Numbered from the stretch's first letter, positions 21,091 to 29,477 are shown. The stretch: 55,116 bases of DNA from a virus (IMGVR_UViG_3300042388_000279:1-55116); one strand, 5' to 3'. Translations and numbers: made by a program. Notes: generated by a model not told the origin, from the sequence alone.

Positions 21091-21755
21091 GCCTGTGCTC
21101 CAGTAGAAGGGGATATCTCAATAAGATCAATATTACATCTCTGAGGCAATTTACCTACCCACAATATAGCATTTGCTATATCTTCTGCTTCCAATGCCCC
21201 ATCATTATGCTGGTGGGTATTAATTGCTGCTGGACATACCTCTGTAACCTTTACCTTAAAATGAGATAGCTCTAGCCTAAATAATTTTGCAAGTCCAGAT
21301 ATTGATAGCTTTGAGGTAGCATAGTTTCCTCCGCCAGCATAGAAATGTTTTTTTGCAAATGAAGATATAAAAATAATGGTGGCATTGTCAGATTTTTTAA
21401 GGTTTGGTATAAAAAGTTTTGACAAATACATTGGGCCAGCAACATTAACCATATATGAATGCAAAAAGTTTTTAGGGGTTTCTGAAGATAACTGTTTAGC
21501 CCCATCAATCCCAGCGCATGAAGCATTATTTACAATTAGATCTATTGTTTCATCTTGATATTTTTTATAAAAATTACCAATACTTGTCTCATCTGACAAA
21601 TCTAAGTGTTCAATTTTTATATTATCAAAATTTAAATTCTTTACTCCCTCTGGATTTCTTGATGTTCCAATAACAAAGTAACCGCTATCAGACAAGCGCT
21701 CTGCCAATAGGTTACCTACTCCTCCACCAACTCCAGTAACAATTGCTTTCTTCAT
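21087..21755 (-). CDS. Short-chain dehydrogenase/reductase
   Basis: A 222-residue SDR: nucleotide motif T-G-V-G-G-G-V-G at 7-14, N-N-A near 91-93 (VNNASCAG), catalytic Ser in IFISSFAK, and Y-A-T-S-K as the Tyr/Lys pair. SDRs use NAD(P)H to interconvert alcohols and ketones. It overlaps the halogenase gene by 4 nt, so the two enzymes are likely made together and may act on one small molecule; that link is inference. Confidence 0.9.
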   Translation of the reverse strand: MKKAIVTGVGGGVGNLLAERLSDSGYFVIGTSRNPEGVKNLNFDNIKIEHLDLSDETSIGNFYKKYQDETIDLIVNNASCAGIDGAKQLSSETPKNFLHSYMVNVAGPMYLSKLFIPNLKKSDNATIIFISSFAKKHFYAGGGNYATSKLSISGLAKLFRLELSHFKVKVTEVCPAAINTHQHNDGALEAEDIANAILWVGKLPQRCNIDLIEISPSTGAQA

Positions 21756-21781
21756 AATATATCCATAACCTTACATTGGCA

Positions 21782-22294
21782 TTAAGCAGAAAGAATTTTT
21801 GCTAATGCATTAATTGTTGCTGCAATTCTTCCGATATCACGCAACTGCTCAACCGTATAGCCTTCCTCTTTCAATGTTTCATAGTGTGCTTTAACACAAA
21901 AATGACATTTGCCAATAATTGATGATGCTAAAGAATAAGCTTCAAACCTACCCTTTGTTGTTCCACCGTGAGAGGTGATTGCATTCATTCTTAGCTGGGC
22001 TGGCAACCCCTTAAGGTTTTGATCATCTGCCATTTCAATAAATGGATACCATACATTGTTTTGAGCCATAATAGCACCAGCCGTTAAGGCTGCATTTTTT
22101 TCAACTTCATCAGTAGCGCTTGCAGTAATAAATGCAAGCAACTTAGAATTTCCAGTTGCAAAGGCTGCAGCAATTGATAAATACGTGGCATGCTCTGGTT
22201 CAATTGTTGACCTATTAATTACTGCATCTAGATTTAGCTTTATATCTTTAGCATATTCTGGAAGAGAATCTTTAAGCTGATCCACCCAATTCAT
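21782..22294 (-). CDS. ahpD: AhpD-like alkylhydroperoxidase
   Basis: A 170-residue all-helical protein with the AhpD active site C130-H-F-C133-x3-H137 and the upstream Glu-containing helix. In mycobacteria AhpD reduces AhpC through its CxxC, fed by lipoamide. The gene overlaps ahpC by one base (TAATG), reproducing the actinobacterial ahpC-ahpD order, and the pair is probably host-derived. Confidence 0.9.
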   Translation of the reverse strand: MNWVDQLKDSLPEYAKDIKLNLDAVINRSTIEPEHATYLSIAAAFATGNSKLLAFITASATDEVEKNAALTAGAIMAQNNVWYPFIEMADDQNLKGLPAQLRMNAITSHGGTTKGRFEAYSLASSIIGKCHFCVKAHYETLKEEGYTVEQLRDIGRIAATINALAKILSA

Positions 22295-22830
22295 TACAGC
22301 GTTTCCCCGCCCAAAGATCTATTGCAAGCGCATAGCTCTCCTGTTTGAAGTGCATCTAGAATACGCAATGTCTCGTCTGGGTTTCTTCCAACATCCAAAT
22401 TGTTTACTGTTGCATGCTGAATAATATTGTCTGGATCAACAATAAAGGTGGCACGATAAGTTACTCCAGAAGAGTGGTGAACACCAAGGTCGGTTGCTAG
22501 TTGGTGTGCAGTATCTGCAAATGACCAAGAGTTTGTTTTCTTTAGGTCGTCATGAGCATTTCTCCATGCAATCTTGCAGAACTCATTGTCAACTGAACCA
22601 GTCATTAAAACTGCATCTCTATCGTTAAAGTCATTAACTAAAGCGTCATACGCAACAATTTCTGTTGGGCATACAAATGTGAAATCTTTTGGATAGAATA
22701 CAATAATCTTCCATTTTCCTGGGAAAGAATCTTGATTAACTATCTCAAAAGAAGATTCATCATACGACAAAGCCCCTGGCTTAACTCCAGTAACCGCAAA
22801 GTTACCTAATCTATCTCCTACTGTTTTCAT
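22294..22830 (-). CDS. ahpC: AhpC-type peroxiredoxin
   Basis: A 178-residue 2-Cys peroxiredoxin: peroxidatic Cys54 in FTFVCPTE, the conserved R near residue 126 (TYRATFI), W-R-N-A-H in the middle helix, and C-terminal C167-A-C169 as resolving cysteines. It reduces H2O2 and organic peroxides, then is recycled by AhpD. An AAGGAG SD lies six bases before the ATG. tRNA-Arg lies 32 bp upstream and may be cut from the same transcript. Confidence 0.95.
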   Translation of the reverse strand: MKTVGDRLGNFAVTGVKPGALSYDESSFEIVNQDSFPGKWKIIVFYPKDFTFVCPTEIVAYDALVNDFNDRDAVLMTGSVDNEFCKIAWRNAHDDLKKTNSWSFADTAHQLATDLGVHHSSGVTYRATFIVDPDNIIQHATVNNLDVGRNPDETLRILDALQTGELCACNRSLGGETL

Positions 22831-22862
22831 TTTTTCTCCTTATTTATAAGCGATACTTGTTG

Positions 22863-22937
22863 TGGTACCCCTGGCTGGAATCGAACCAGCGACCAACAGA
22901 TTAGAAGTCTGTTGCTCTTCCTCTGAGCTACAGAGGT
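22863..22937 (-). tRNA. tRNA-Arg (anticodon TCT)
   Basis: A complete 75-nt cloverleaf including encoded CCA: acceptor ACCTCTG/CAGGGGT (one G-U), D stem GCTC/GAGC, anticodon stem ACAGA/TCTGT with loop CTTCTAA (anticodon TCT), T stem GCTGG/CCAGC with loop TTCGATT. It reads AGA, a codon frequent in this AT-rich phage. Confidence 0.95.
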
Positions 22938-22954
22938 ATAATTAAATTATACTA

Positions 22955-23293
22955 TTAAAAATCAAAATCTTCAATAGCCTCTAATGGAATTATTCCCTTT
23001 TGCTTTGCTATATTATATCCTTCTTCTGTAAAGTTATATGTTACCCGAAGATTTTCATCATACTCAACCTGCATTAAATCACTATTTAATAGATCTATTA
23101 GTTCGGATTCTACATAATGCTCATGAGCTTCCCACAAATCTGGTGCAAGTAATGGAGTTACATTTTCATTTAACTCAAAAATTGCTTCTCCGTCTTTTGA
23201 GAATCCAACAATTTTAATTGCACCAATATCTAGATAATGCTGAATCTTAATCATTAGATCTTCTTCATCTTCTTCATCAAATGGTTTTGACAT
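22955..23293 (-). CDS. Hypothetical protein between two tRNAs, 112 aa
   Basis: No family recognised. Very acidic (begins MSKPFDEEDEEDLMIKI), with a C-terminal part resembling a winged-helix shape (LRVTYNFTEEGYNIAKQKG). Start at 23293 is preferred over an in-frame ATG 21 nt upstream, which would run into the tRNA-Met gene and lacks an SD; AAAGG precedes 23293. Confidence 0.6.
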   Translation of the reverse strand: MSKPFDEEDEEDLMIKIQHYLDIGAIKIVGFSKDGEAIFELNENVTPLLAPDLWEAHEHYVESELIDLLNSDLMQVEYDENLRVTYNFTEEGYNIAKQKGIIPLEAIEDFDF

Positions 23294-23306
23294 TGCTACC
23301 TTTCTG

Positions 23307-23380
23307 TGCAACAAGTAGGACTTGAACCTACGATTACCGAATTATGAGTTCGGGGCTTTAACCAACTAAGCTATTGTTGC
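23307..23380 (-). tRNA. tRNA with CAT anticodon (tRNA-Met, possibly Ile2)
   Basis: Cloverleaf of 74 nt without CCA: acceptor GCAACAA/TTGTTGC, D arm GCTT...AAGC, anticodon stem CCGAA/TTCGG with loop CTCATAA (CAT), T stem GTAGG/CCTAC with loop TTCAAGT. It lacks the three G-C pairs of initiator tRNA. Elongator Met versus lysidine-modified Ile cannot be settled by eye. Confidence 0.9.
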
Positions 23381-23398
23381 TTAGCCTAATTATATTAT

Positions 23399-23638
23399 TT
23401 AGTTACCGATTTTGTCAATAGACTGCTCTACTATTTGTTGAACATACTCTGAAAAATGTTTTCTTATGCTGCCAGGCGGTCTCTTGCCAATATCAGACCA
23501 CACTCTTTTATATTCATGAATGTTGTCAAATGTTGTTGGGCATACAAGTATGCCATCATAATCCTTTAGTCTTGTTGGCAAAGGAACATGCTTGCTGCAG
23601 CACTTGCACTCTTTAGCTTTTTCTTGATATATACTCAT
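23399..23638 (-). CDS. Small Cys protein downstream of terminase, 79 aa
   Basis: No family recognised. KECKCCSKH near residue 11-17 and LVCPTTFDN near 31-39 give three or four potential metal ligands; the second half is helical. Its start overlaps the terminase stop as ATGA, so it is translated with the terminase and may assist packaging; that is inference. Confidence 0.6.
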   Translation of the reverse strand: MSIYQEKAKECKCCSKHVPLPTRLKDYDGILVCPTTFDNIHEYKRVWSDIGKRPPGSIRKHFSEYVQQIVEQSIDKIGN

Positions 23639-25437
23639 AGTATTTCCATTCCACTTAATGCATCAGAAAGATCCCTAGGCATTGCTGAAGGTGCCTTAAT
23701 TAAATTCGGGCTTTCTTGTGTTAAACTTTCTCTATATTGTTTTTTTACAGAAGCATAGTCATGAACCTCAATGTCTCCAAAAGCTTCTCTTGTTAAACTA
23801 ATCGCATTATATATTGAACCACAAACAGCATCGGCTAAGTCTTTAGAGCCTTTTCTTGGGTGGTCAACTTTATCACGCATAATTCTTAACTCTAATAATT
23901 CATCTACAAGCAATGGTATATGAGGTCCATTTAATCTTTCTTCTAAAACTACCATAGCCATGTCATCGTAATGTTTTTTTGCAACAGATAAAGTTTGAGT
24001 ATTTATTCCATACTGCTTGAGCTGCTGCATCATGTCGTGAGAGTTCCATCTATCAAATGTGCATATCTTAATATTAAATCCCCTGGATCTAAGAGACAGA
24101 ATATAATCTCTTACTTCAGCAAAATCCACTGACTTGTCTGAAGTAGGTGTCCAGTACATAACAGCATCCACCTTAACAATTGGTGCTGGCTGAGAGTAAG
24201 TATCAGTAACTTTTACACTAACAAACTTTTCAATGTGGGCCATAGATACAGCACAATGGTCATGTTTTTGAGCTAAGTCAACGTGTATGTAGTAATCTTT
24301 ATCTTCTTCTGGCAAGAACCAATCTTCAAATCTTCCAAAGCCATCAACTGCTATAGATAGATCTTTAAATGCCATCTCAATCTTCTCACGAGATTTAAAG
24401 AAAGCATCAATTGCTTCTGGTGGCATACATGCAAATCTTCCCAGAGCATCTGTTACGTCTCTGTAGAATGCAATTTTAAAATCTTCTATACTTCTTGTTG
24501 GATTAACTTCCCAGGTGGGCCTACGTATTGCGTAGACTCTTGGATACTTGTAAGAAATAATTTGATCTTCATCCCAAAATATATCAAACTCATTACCTAC
24601 TGTATTTTCTGGAAGGTCTGGATCTAGTTTAAATCTATGTGATCTTGATATAACTTCTTTTTCTGAAATAATTTCGTCATATCTTTGCTGAATATAGTCA
24701 TTCTTAAAACGTGGAAATGAAAGAAGAATTACTTTGCCGTAATCTGGGAAACGAGAATCTACAGATGCCCTATACATATCATAGATGCCACTTGCTGTTT
24801 TTGCCTGATCATGTCCGCTTGTACTGTCTAAAGCAAAACCAGAAATTTCATCAAGCACTGCGACAAGAACGTTATAGCCTTCAAAAGCTTCTCTTTCTGA
24901 GTGTCCAGAGTAAACTGTAACATTCTTATCAAACTTTATCTCTGAAGCTTTTTCAAAATACTTACCTACAAACCAGGGTGAGTGTGTTACCCTATTCTTG
25001 AATCCTTTAAAGAATACATTGTTTGCTTGCTGGGCATTTATAGCAATATTGATAATATCAATTGAATCACCTGGTGGCTTACCATAATAGGATGCTGGAT
25101 CTTTAAGGCATAGTAGAAGATAAACAATATAAGCAACAGATATGGTAGAGCAATAATCTTTTCCACTACCCTTACCTAATTGAGCTACAACTTCATTGCA
25201 TGTCTGTTTATATCTTAAAGAACCTTCCTTTTCACCAAAAAGTTTAATTAGAGTTGACTCTTTATAAATCTGAGAAGATTTTTCAATTAAAGTATACTGA
25301 TTTTCTGACAACTCAGGAAGACCTAAATAATTTTTGTCTGTTACAAATGTTCTTAGATCGACAGGTCTTTCTTCAAACTCTTCTCCATCAAGTATATCAA
25401 TGAGGTCATCAAAATTAAATTCCACTGACTTCCTCAA
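23635..25437 (-). CDS. terL: Terminase large subunit
   Basis: A 600-residue protein. The ATPase half has a Walker A variant near 85-96 (AQLGKGSGKDY, with G-K-G-S-G-K-D) and Walker B with catalytic acid in NVLVAVLDEISGF. The C-terminal nuclease half has the RNase-H-like acidic residues in YYIHVDLAQKHDH, CTFDRWNS and KDLADAVCG. It packages DNA into proheads by ATP hydrolysis and cuts genome ends. It overlaps the small-subunit gene by 23 nt. Confidence 0.9.
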   Translation of the reverse strand: MRKSVEFNFDDLIDILDGEEFEERPVDLRTFVTDKNYLGLPELSENQYTLIEKSSQIYKESTLIKLFGEKEGSLRYKQTCNEVVAQLGKGSGKDYCSTISVAYIVYLLLCLKDPASYYGKPPGDSIDIINIAINAQQANNVFFKGFKNRVTHSPWFVGKYFEKASEIKFDKNVTVYSGHSEREAFEGYNVLVAVLDEISGFALDSTSGHDQAKTASGIYDMYRASVDSRFPDYGKVILLSFPRFKNDYIQQRYDEIISEKEVISRSHRFKLDPDLPENTVGNEFDIFWDEDQIISYKYPRVYAIRRPTWEVNPTRSIEDFKIAFYRDVTDALGRFACMPPEAIDAFFKSREKIEMAFKDLSIAVDGFGRFEDWFLPEEDKDYYIHVDLAQKHDHCAVSMAHIEKFVSVKVTDTYSQPAPIVKVDAVMYWTPTSDKSVDFAEVRDYILSLRSRGFNIKICTFDRWNSHDMMQQLKQYGINTQTLSVAKKHYDDMAMVVLEERLNGPHIPLLVDELLELRIMRDKVDHPRKGSKDLADAVCGSIYNAISLTREAFGDIEVHDYASVKKQYRESLTQESPNLIKAPSAMPRDLSDALSGMEIL

Positions 25438-25951
25438 TAATCTCTATCGGCTCAACAATTCCAGTAATTTGTGATAAACGTTTAGCCACTTCCATCTTAC
25501 ACTTAGGACATGTTGCAGTAACTTCTTTTAGAATCTTAACTAGAACTTCTTGTTTTCTTTCCGCCTCAGCTATCTGTCCTGCCATCTCTGCGTTGTCAAG
25601 CAAACCGACTTCTTGTAACATTCCAATTCTTTTGCCCTCAATGTCAGCGATTAGCTTAAGTGCACCAGATTTAACACTAAGCTGACCTGCTTGATCAGCG
25701 TCTTCAACTGTTTTCCATGCTTCTTTTATCAGCATTGCATAGTGTTGGTCAGCTCCAGAGATAGCCTCCTTAGCACGTTCACGGGCTGATGTATCGTTGT
25801 GGACAACACTCTTCCACTCATCTATTAGCTCAATGACTTCTGCCCTCTTAAGACCAGTAAGGGTAGCAATCTGTGTAGGGCTGTTGCCCCTAAGTAGTTC
25901 TTCAACTACTTTATTCATACGATCAAAATGATCAGCTAGTTCAATTTCCAT
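25415..25951 (-). CDS. terS: Probable terminase small subunit
   Basis: A 178-residue protein with an N-terminal helix-turn-helix (about 18-45: GNSPTQIATLTGLKRAEVIELI), a long central helical region suited to oligomerisation and a C-terminal part with CPKC near 144-147. Size, HTH and position directly before the large subunit support the call. The small subunit binds the packaging site. A short-leader promoter lies upstream. Confidence 0.75.
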   Translation of the reverse strand: MEIELADHFDRMNKVVEELLRGNSPTQIATLTGLKRAEVIELIDEWKSVVHNDTSARERAKEAISGADQHYAMLIKEAWKTVEDADQAGQLSVKSGALKLIADIEGKRIGMLQEVGLLDNAEMAGQIAEAERKQEVLVKILKEVTATCPKCKMEVAKRLSQITGIVEPIEIIEEVSGI

Positions 25952-25959
25952 ATAAATAC

Positions 25960-25988
25960 ATTATACTTCTAGTCGACTGAAATAGCAA
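25960..25988 (-). promoter_or_regulatory. Promoter of the terminase genes, TTGCTA-N17-TATAAT
   Basis: TATAAT (25965-25960) with a 17-bp spacer to TTGCTA (25988-25983); the ATG at 25951 is eight bases beyond the -10 box, so the leader would be about one base. Confidence 0.65.
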
Positions 25989-26310
25989 ATTCCTTAGCAA
26001 CTTTGAGTAATATTAAATATCCAATAAGGTCATCAATATCATTATCCCCTGGATATTCTTCTCCCTTAATTAATCTATTTAATTTATCATCAATTCTGAC
26101 GTATAGCTGCTCTCTTGGACCTGCCTTGGAAAATATACGAACTGGATCTAGGGCTGAATTTCCATATGAAATATTTTTCTTTATAAGCATATGAGCAATA
26201 TCAAGGCATGTTGATAGAATTTCTTTACCAGCTTCTGTCCCTACTGTAAGCAAATAAAGGTCATCGTATTTAAATACTTTTGAATCCTCAAAAACTGGTG
26301 AAGGTGTCAT
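25969..26310 (-). CDS. Conserved phage protein, nucleotide-modification-associated-domain-like
   Basis: A 113-residue helical protein with the pattern KKNISYGNSALDPVRIFSK in the middle and D-D-L-I-G-Y-L-I-L-L near the end. The K-N-x-x-Y-G-N and IDD...DDLIGYL motifs recall the DUF1599 / nucleotide modification associated domain family found in many phages, distantly like MazG-type helical folds. The activity is not established. Confidence 0.6.
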   Translation of the reverse strand: MTPSPVFEDSKVFKYDDLYLLTVGTEAGKEILSTCLDIAHMLIKKNISYGNSALDPVRIFSKAGPREQLYVRIDDKLNRLIKGEEYPGDNDIDDLIGYLILLKVAKEFAISVD

Positions 26311-26441
26311 TTAATTAAACCCTTTTCTTTTAATGCTCTATATATGGTCATAACTGTTACGCCACATTCCTGTGCAATTTCTTCCATACTTTTCCTTTGA
26401 ACAACGTATCTCCTATGTAGCCAATCTTTATTTTTATACAT
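26307..26441 (-). CDS. Small helix-turn-helix protein, 44 aa
   Basis: Found in the gap. Starts MYKNKDWLHRRYVVQRKS; S-M-E-E-I-A-Q-E-C-G-V-T-V-M-T-I-Y-R-A-L is a clear HTH, like the single HTH of sigma-region-4 or resolvase-type proteins. It overlaps the next gene as ATGA. A DNA-binding regulator or a recruiting module is likely. Confidence 0.7.
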   Translation of the reverse strand: MYKNKDWLHRRYVVQRKSMEEIAQECGVTVMTIYRALKEKGLIK

Positions 26442-26443
26442 TT

Positions 26444-27034
26444 TCACAGATGATCCCATCTAAAATGTTTTCTGTAAGATTCTAAATCAATGACAGTTGG
26501 ATCAACCCACCAGTCTTCTGATTCAGTTCTAGCAACAATTGAATACCCAAGTGAGTCTAGTATCTCTCTCTGAACATCTCTCATAGCAACATTACGCCAG
26601 TACATGTTTGCATCATGCTCAAATGTAATAACAGTAAACCTGTATGAATTTAATGGTACTGCTATTAGTCCATGCAAACTTGTGTAGGCATTTCCATCTG
26701 GCCTTCCGTTTAGATTGTAACCAGCATCAATGTCTACCTGAAGATAATCTATTTGTTTAGGAAATGAGTTTTCTTCAAAGTAGGATATATAGTTGAAATC
26801 TAGAGCATCTCCCATACATGGGTTAGATCTGTTCTCATTAAACTCTGCTCTTAGTTCTTCTTTAATTTCAAAAGACACACCCTTCCAATCAAACTCATTT
26901 TCTAGCCTATTGGTATTGCTTCCATTTTTTGAATGAAATGCTCCTAGCTCAACATAGTATCCTTCTTTTTTATTATCTAGAAGCTCTAAAACAAACTCTT
27001 CCTGTGCACTTCTATCGTTCCATACTTGTGTCAT
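26444..27034 (-). CDS. FkbM-like SAM-dependent methyltransferase
   Basis: A 196-residue protein with the FkbM layout: G-Y-Y-V-E-L-G-A-F near 25-33 as the SAM motif I, then S-N-T-N-R-L-E and W-K-G-V-S-F-E-I for motif II, GDALDF, and I-D-Y-L-Q-V-D-I-D-A-G for the motif-IV strand. FkbM enzymes methylate hydroxyls, often on sugars or small molecules. Phages carry them for unknown targets. It ends two bases before the HTH gene. Confidence 0.7.
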   Translation of the reverse strand: MTQVWNDRSAQEEFVLELLDNKKEGYYVELGAFHSKNGSNTNRLENEFDWKGVSFEIKEELRAEFNENRSNPCMGDALDFNYISYFEENSFPKQIDYLQVDIDAGYNLNGRPDGNAYTSLHGLIAVPLNSYRFTVITFEHDANMYWRNVAMRDVQREILDSLGYSIVARTESEDWWVDPTVIDLESYRKHFRWDHL

Positions 27035-27597
27035 TTATTTGTGAGAACCTCTCTAGCATAATAAGCGATGCCGAATGCATCAGCTACATCAAAATCTTCT
27101 ATCGATAAACCATGCTTTTTATTAAAGTAATCTGCCGTTCTTTGCTTACGCATATTTCGTAACTGGTTTTTGTACCACGAGTCTGCGTAACCTGGATTGG
27201 CTAAACGTATTGCCGCCTTCTCTTCTTTAGTAGGGTTCTTGTTCCCAATATACGATTGCCAAGAGCTAGGAGATATAGTAATAACTGAAGCACCCGTAGA
27301 CATAAGCTCAGCAATGACAACACCATAAACATATGATAATTTTATCACAGCATCTGGTGATCTGACAAGTATAGCTCCTTCTACTGCAATGTAATCGCTT
27401 TTTAGCTCATCTAGCATCATAGCAACTCTACTTTTAGCATTATAAATCTTTTCGTATATATCATTTCCAACTAAATTAATCTTACCCCATTTAATTGGTG
27501 TGCTACCTTCGATTAAACAAAAGGCAACAGATGATGTTGATGCATCTATTCCAAGGACTCTGCTTGCTTTTGTCCTAGATAATTTCGCCAGAGTCAC
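27031..27597 (-). CDS. RuvC-like Holliday-junction nuclease
   Basis: A 188-residue protein with RNase-H-fold catalytic acids: D18 in VLGIDAS, E73 in IAVEGA and the late D-V-A-D-A-F-G-I-A pair. It starts at GTG. RuvC-type resolvases cleave branched DNA so that replication intermediates can be packaged. Its position between a Cas4/RecB-like nuclease and the terminase fits that job. Confidence 0.85.
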   Translation of the reverse strand: MTLAKLSRTKASRVLGIDASTSSVAFCLIEGSTPIKWGKINLVGNDIYEKIYNAKSRVAMMLDELKSDYIAVEGAILVRSPDAVIKLSYVYGVVIAELMSTGASVITISPSSWQSYIGNKNPTKEEKAAIRLANPGYADSWYKNQLRNMRKQRTADYFNKKHGLSIEDFDVADAFGIAYYAREVLTNK

Positions 27598-27868
27598 GTA
27601 TCATCCTTAATATTTTACTCCTATCAGACTCAGAGTTATTTTTTTCACATCTAGAGCATATGTCTAAGCTGTTATACCTACTCAATCTTGAGCTGCATGA
27701 CTTGCATAGTCTTTTTTGCCCAGATCTAATTGCTTTTTTCTCATAGTATTTCTCCATAATCTTTTTATTTGTTGCTATTCTGCAGCAATCATCTGAACAA
27801 TATTTTTGATTATGTGTTTTTGGGGTAAACTCTTTTTCATTTGTGCAATCTGAATTAGCGCATATCAT
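27575..27868 (-). CDS. Double zinc-finger protein, 97 aa
   Basis: Two metal sites: an N-terminal C-A-N-S-D-C...Y-C-S-D-D-C (about 3-29), like the treble clef of HNH-associated or DUF2116-type proteins, and a second C-K-S-C...C-S-R-C (about 55-74). The basic linker and C-terminal helix suggest DNA binding. It overlaps the RuvC gene by 23 nt and starts on the last base of the nuclease gene upstream. Confidence 0.65.
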   Translation of the reverse strand: MICANSDCTNEKEFTPKTHNQKYCSDDCCRIATNKKIMEKYYEKKAIRSGQKRLCKSCSSRLSRYNSLDICSRCEKNNSESDRSKILRMIRDSGEII

Positions 27869-28656
27869 TACGAAGGCACCTTAAATCTTTCTATCTGTAC
27901 CGTTCCAACTGGTGTGTCTTTTGAATAACACTCTTTTTTAATTGGGCAATACGTGCAAGGCATCTTTGTTTTTGTTGCGCCCTCTGGCTTCATTGGTAGG
28001 TCACCTTCTTTAAAGTTATCCCAGACTTCCCTCATCCACAAGAATGTATCTTCGATAATCTTTTTATTCCTGTCGTTCATTGACACTGGAATAATTAGGA
28101 TCTCTTGAGTATTCTTATTCTCATAAAGAAAGAATCCTTCTTTGGCATCCTTAAGTTTCATGTATGTTAAAAGCTGAAGCAAATGGTTTGGTGATGGGCT
28201 CATCTCTGCTTGCCTTGTATCCCAGACCTCTTGCTTTGCAGTTTTAATTTCTCCAATTACGGTTTCATTATCATATTCCATAATAAGGTCAATAAAGCCG
28301 CGAATTGGTGGATACTCATTTATAATCTCTTCTTCTTCTGCAACCCATTGAGGCATAGTTTTAATTAAGTTCTGAAGTCTCTCGTGGGCCTGGGTACCCT
28401 GAGCCATGTTAGCGACTGCAACAGCATCATTATTGTCAATAAAGACTGCGCCAGAAAAAGCCATATACCAATACCTTGGGCATGTTCCATGACCATAACC
28501 CAAAGAGCTTGGACTAAAAGACTTCTTAGTCATTTCTCCATCTTCCCTTTTAGTATTCTTATATGACTCATCAAGCATTGATGCAAAAAGCTCTGGATCA
28601 AAGAACTTACCAGTATGCTTTTTAAACTTTAAATTTTTAACTATGTTTCTACCCAT
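27868..28656 (-). CDS. PD-(D/E)XK nuclease, Cas4/RecB-like with Fe-S cysteines
   Basis: A 262-residue protein: G-T-C-P-R-Y-W-Y supplies the first Cys of a Cas4/AddB-type iron-sulfur site, followed by AHERLQ, R-G-F-I-D-L-I-M for the catalytic Asp and V-I-G-E-I-K-T for the E-x-K pair; the C-terminus has C-T-Y-C-x5-C for the remaining ligands. It is likely a 5'-3' exonuclease acting in recombination with RecA and SSB. No CRISPR array or other cas genes are present. Confidence 0.85.
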   Translation of the reverse strand: MGRNIVKNLKFKKHTGKFFDPELFASMLDESYKNTKREDGEMTKKSFSPSSLGYGHGTCPRYWYMAFSGAVFIDNNDAVAVANMAQGTQAHERLQNLIKTMPQWVAEEEEIINEYPPIRGFIDLIMEYDNETVIGEIKTAKQEVWDTRQAEMSPSPNHLLQLLTYMKLKDAKEGFFLYENKNTQEILIIPVSMNDRNKKIIEDTFLWMREVWDNFKEGDLPMKPEGATKTKMPCTYCPIKKECYSKDTPVGTVQIERFKVPS

Positions 28657-28994
28657 TACAAATTATACCTAACGACATACTTAAGTGCATCTACAAGTTT
28701 GTCTATGGACTCCTTTGCTGAATAATATATATTTTTCTTATTATTGTTCATTGTTCCCGCTTTATCTTTTGCTATTGTTGAATAGTAAGATGCCATCATA
28801 GCAAACTTAGTTGACATAGCTTGAAGCTCAATAATAAGTTGAGGAGCTTTTGCAGCAGGTACATCTGGATTTAATAAAAGCTTTACTATAACAGCTAGTG
28901 CTCTGTCTAATTGAGCATCGTTCATATACTCATGTAGATCATTGAACTCTGTTATAGAATTAATTAACTCTAATGTATTCTTATCCTCTGTCAT
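28656..28994 (-). CDS. Hypothetical helical protein, 112 aa
   Basis: No family recognised. All-helical, with a segment FAMMASYYSTIAKDKAG followed by NNNKKNIYYSAKESI, a shape common in small phage recombination-associated proteins next to Cas4-like nucleases. It overlaps the nuclease start by one base. Confidence 0.6.
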   Translation of the reverse strand: MTEDKNTLELINSITEFNDLHEYMNDAQLDRALAVIVKLLLNPDVPAAKAPQLIIELQAMSTKFAMMASYYSTIAKDKAGTMNNNKKNIYYSAKESIDKLVDALKYVVRYNL

Positions 28995-29085
28995 TTTTAA
29001 TCTTTTTATCCCACTTATCCATTAATAGACCGACTCCATATCCAACAACAAAGCCAAACAGGGTTCCATAAACAAAGTATAGCAT
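28981..29085 (-). CDS. Mini-gene: 34-aa membrane peptide
   Basis: Starts MLYFVYGTLFGFVVGYGVGL, a Gly-rich transmembrane helix, then a basic tail (MDKWDKKIKNDRG). The ATG overlaps the SSB stop as TAATG and the end overlaps the next gene by 14 nt. Confidence 0.5.
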   Translation of the reverse strand: MLYFVYGTLFGFVVGYGVGLLMDKWDKKIKNDRG

Positions 29086-29477
29086 TAGAATGGAACCTCA
29101 GCATATGTCTTATATGAAGGAAAGTCGTTATTACTTGGAGACTTGTCCTTAGACAACGTGTATGCTGTTACTGAGATTGAGTCTGCGTTAATTTCATATG
29201 AGCTTCTCTTAACGCCATCCTTATCTGTCCAGTTTTCTTCATAAATCTTTCCAACGATAATAACTTCCATGCCCTTTTTAATCACAGACTTTGATTGATC
29301 TGCAAGTGTGCGCCAAGCCTTGACTGTCCACCATGAAGTATTCTTGTCTTCCCATTCACCAGTAGAATCATTCTTGACACGATCATTGGTTGCAACTCTG
29401 AATCTAAGGCCATTTGACCCAACAGACTCTGGTTCACTACCAACTCGTCCAACGATTGTAATAATCGGATTAGCCAT
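29085..29477 (-). CDS. ssb: Single-stranded DNA-binding protein
   Basis: A 130-residue OB-fold SSB: I-T-I-V-G-R-V-G, F-R-V-A-T-N-D, S-W-W-T-V-K-A-W and G-M-E-V-I-I-V-G-K-I mark the strands, as in bacterial SSB. The C-terminal tail is short and ends Y-A-E-V-P-F, keeping the final Pro-Phe that bacterial SSBs use to recruit partners. It protects ssDNA in replication and recombination. Confidence 0.93.
   Translation of the reverse strand: MANPIITIVGRVGSEPESVGSNGLRFRVATNDRVKNDSTGEWEDKNTSWWTVKAWRTLADQSKSVIKKGMEVIIVGKIYEENWTDKDGVKRSSYEINADSISVTAYTLSKDKSPSNNDFPSYKTYAEVPF

Noticed and set aside
27868-28656. Cas4-like protein as evidence for a CRISPR system
   Set aside because: No repeats or other cas genes; the motifs also fit RecB-like phage exonucleases, which suits the neighbouring recombination genes.
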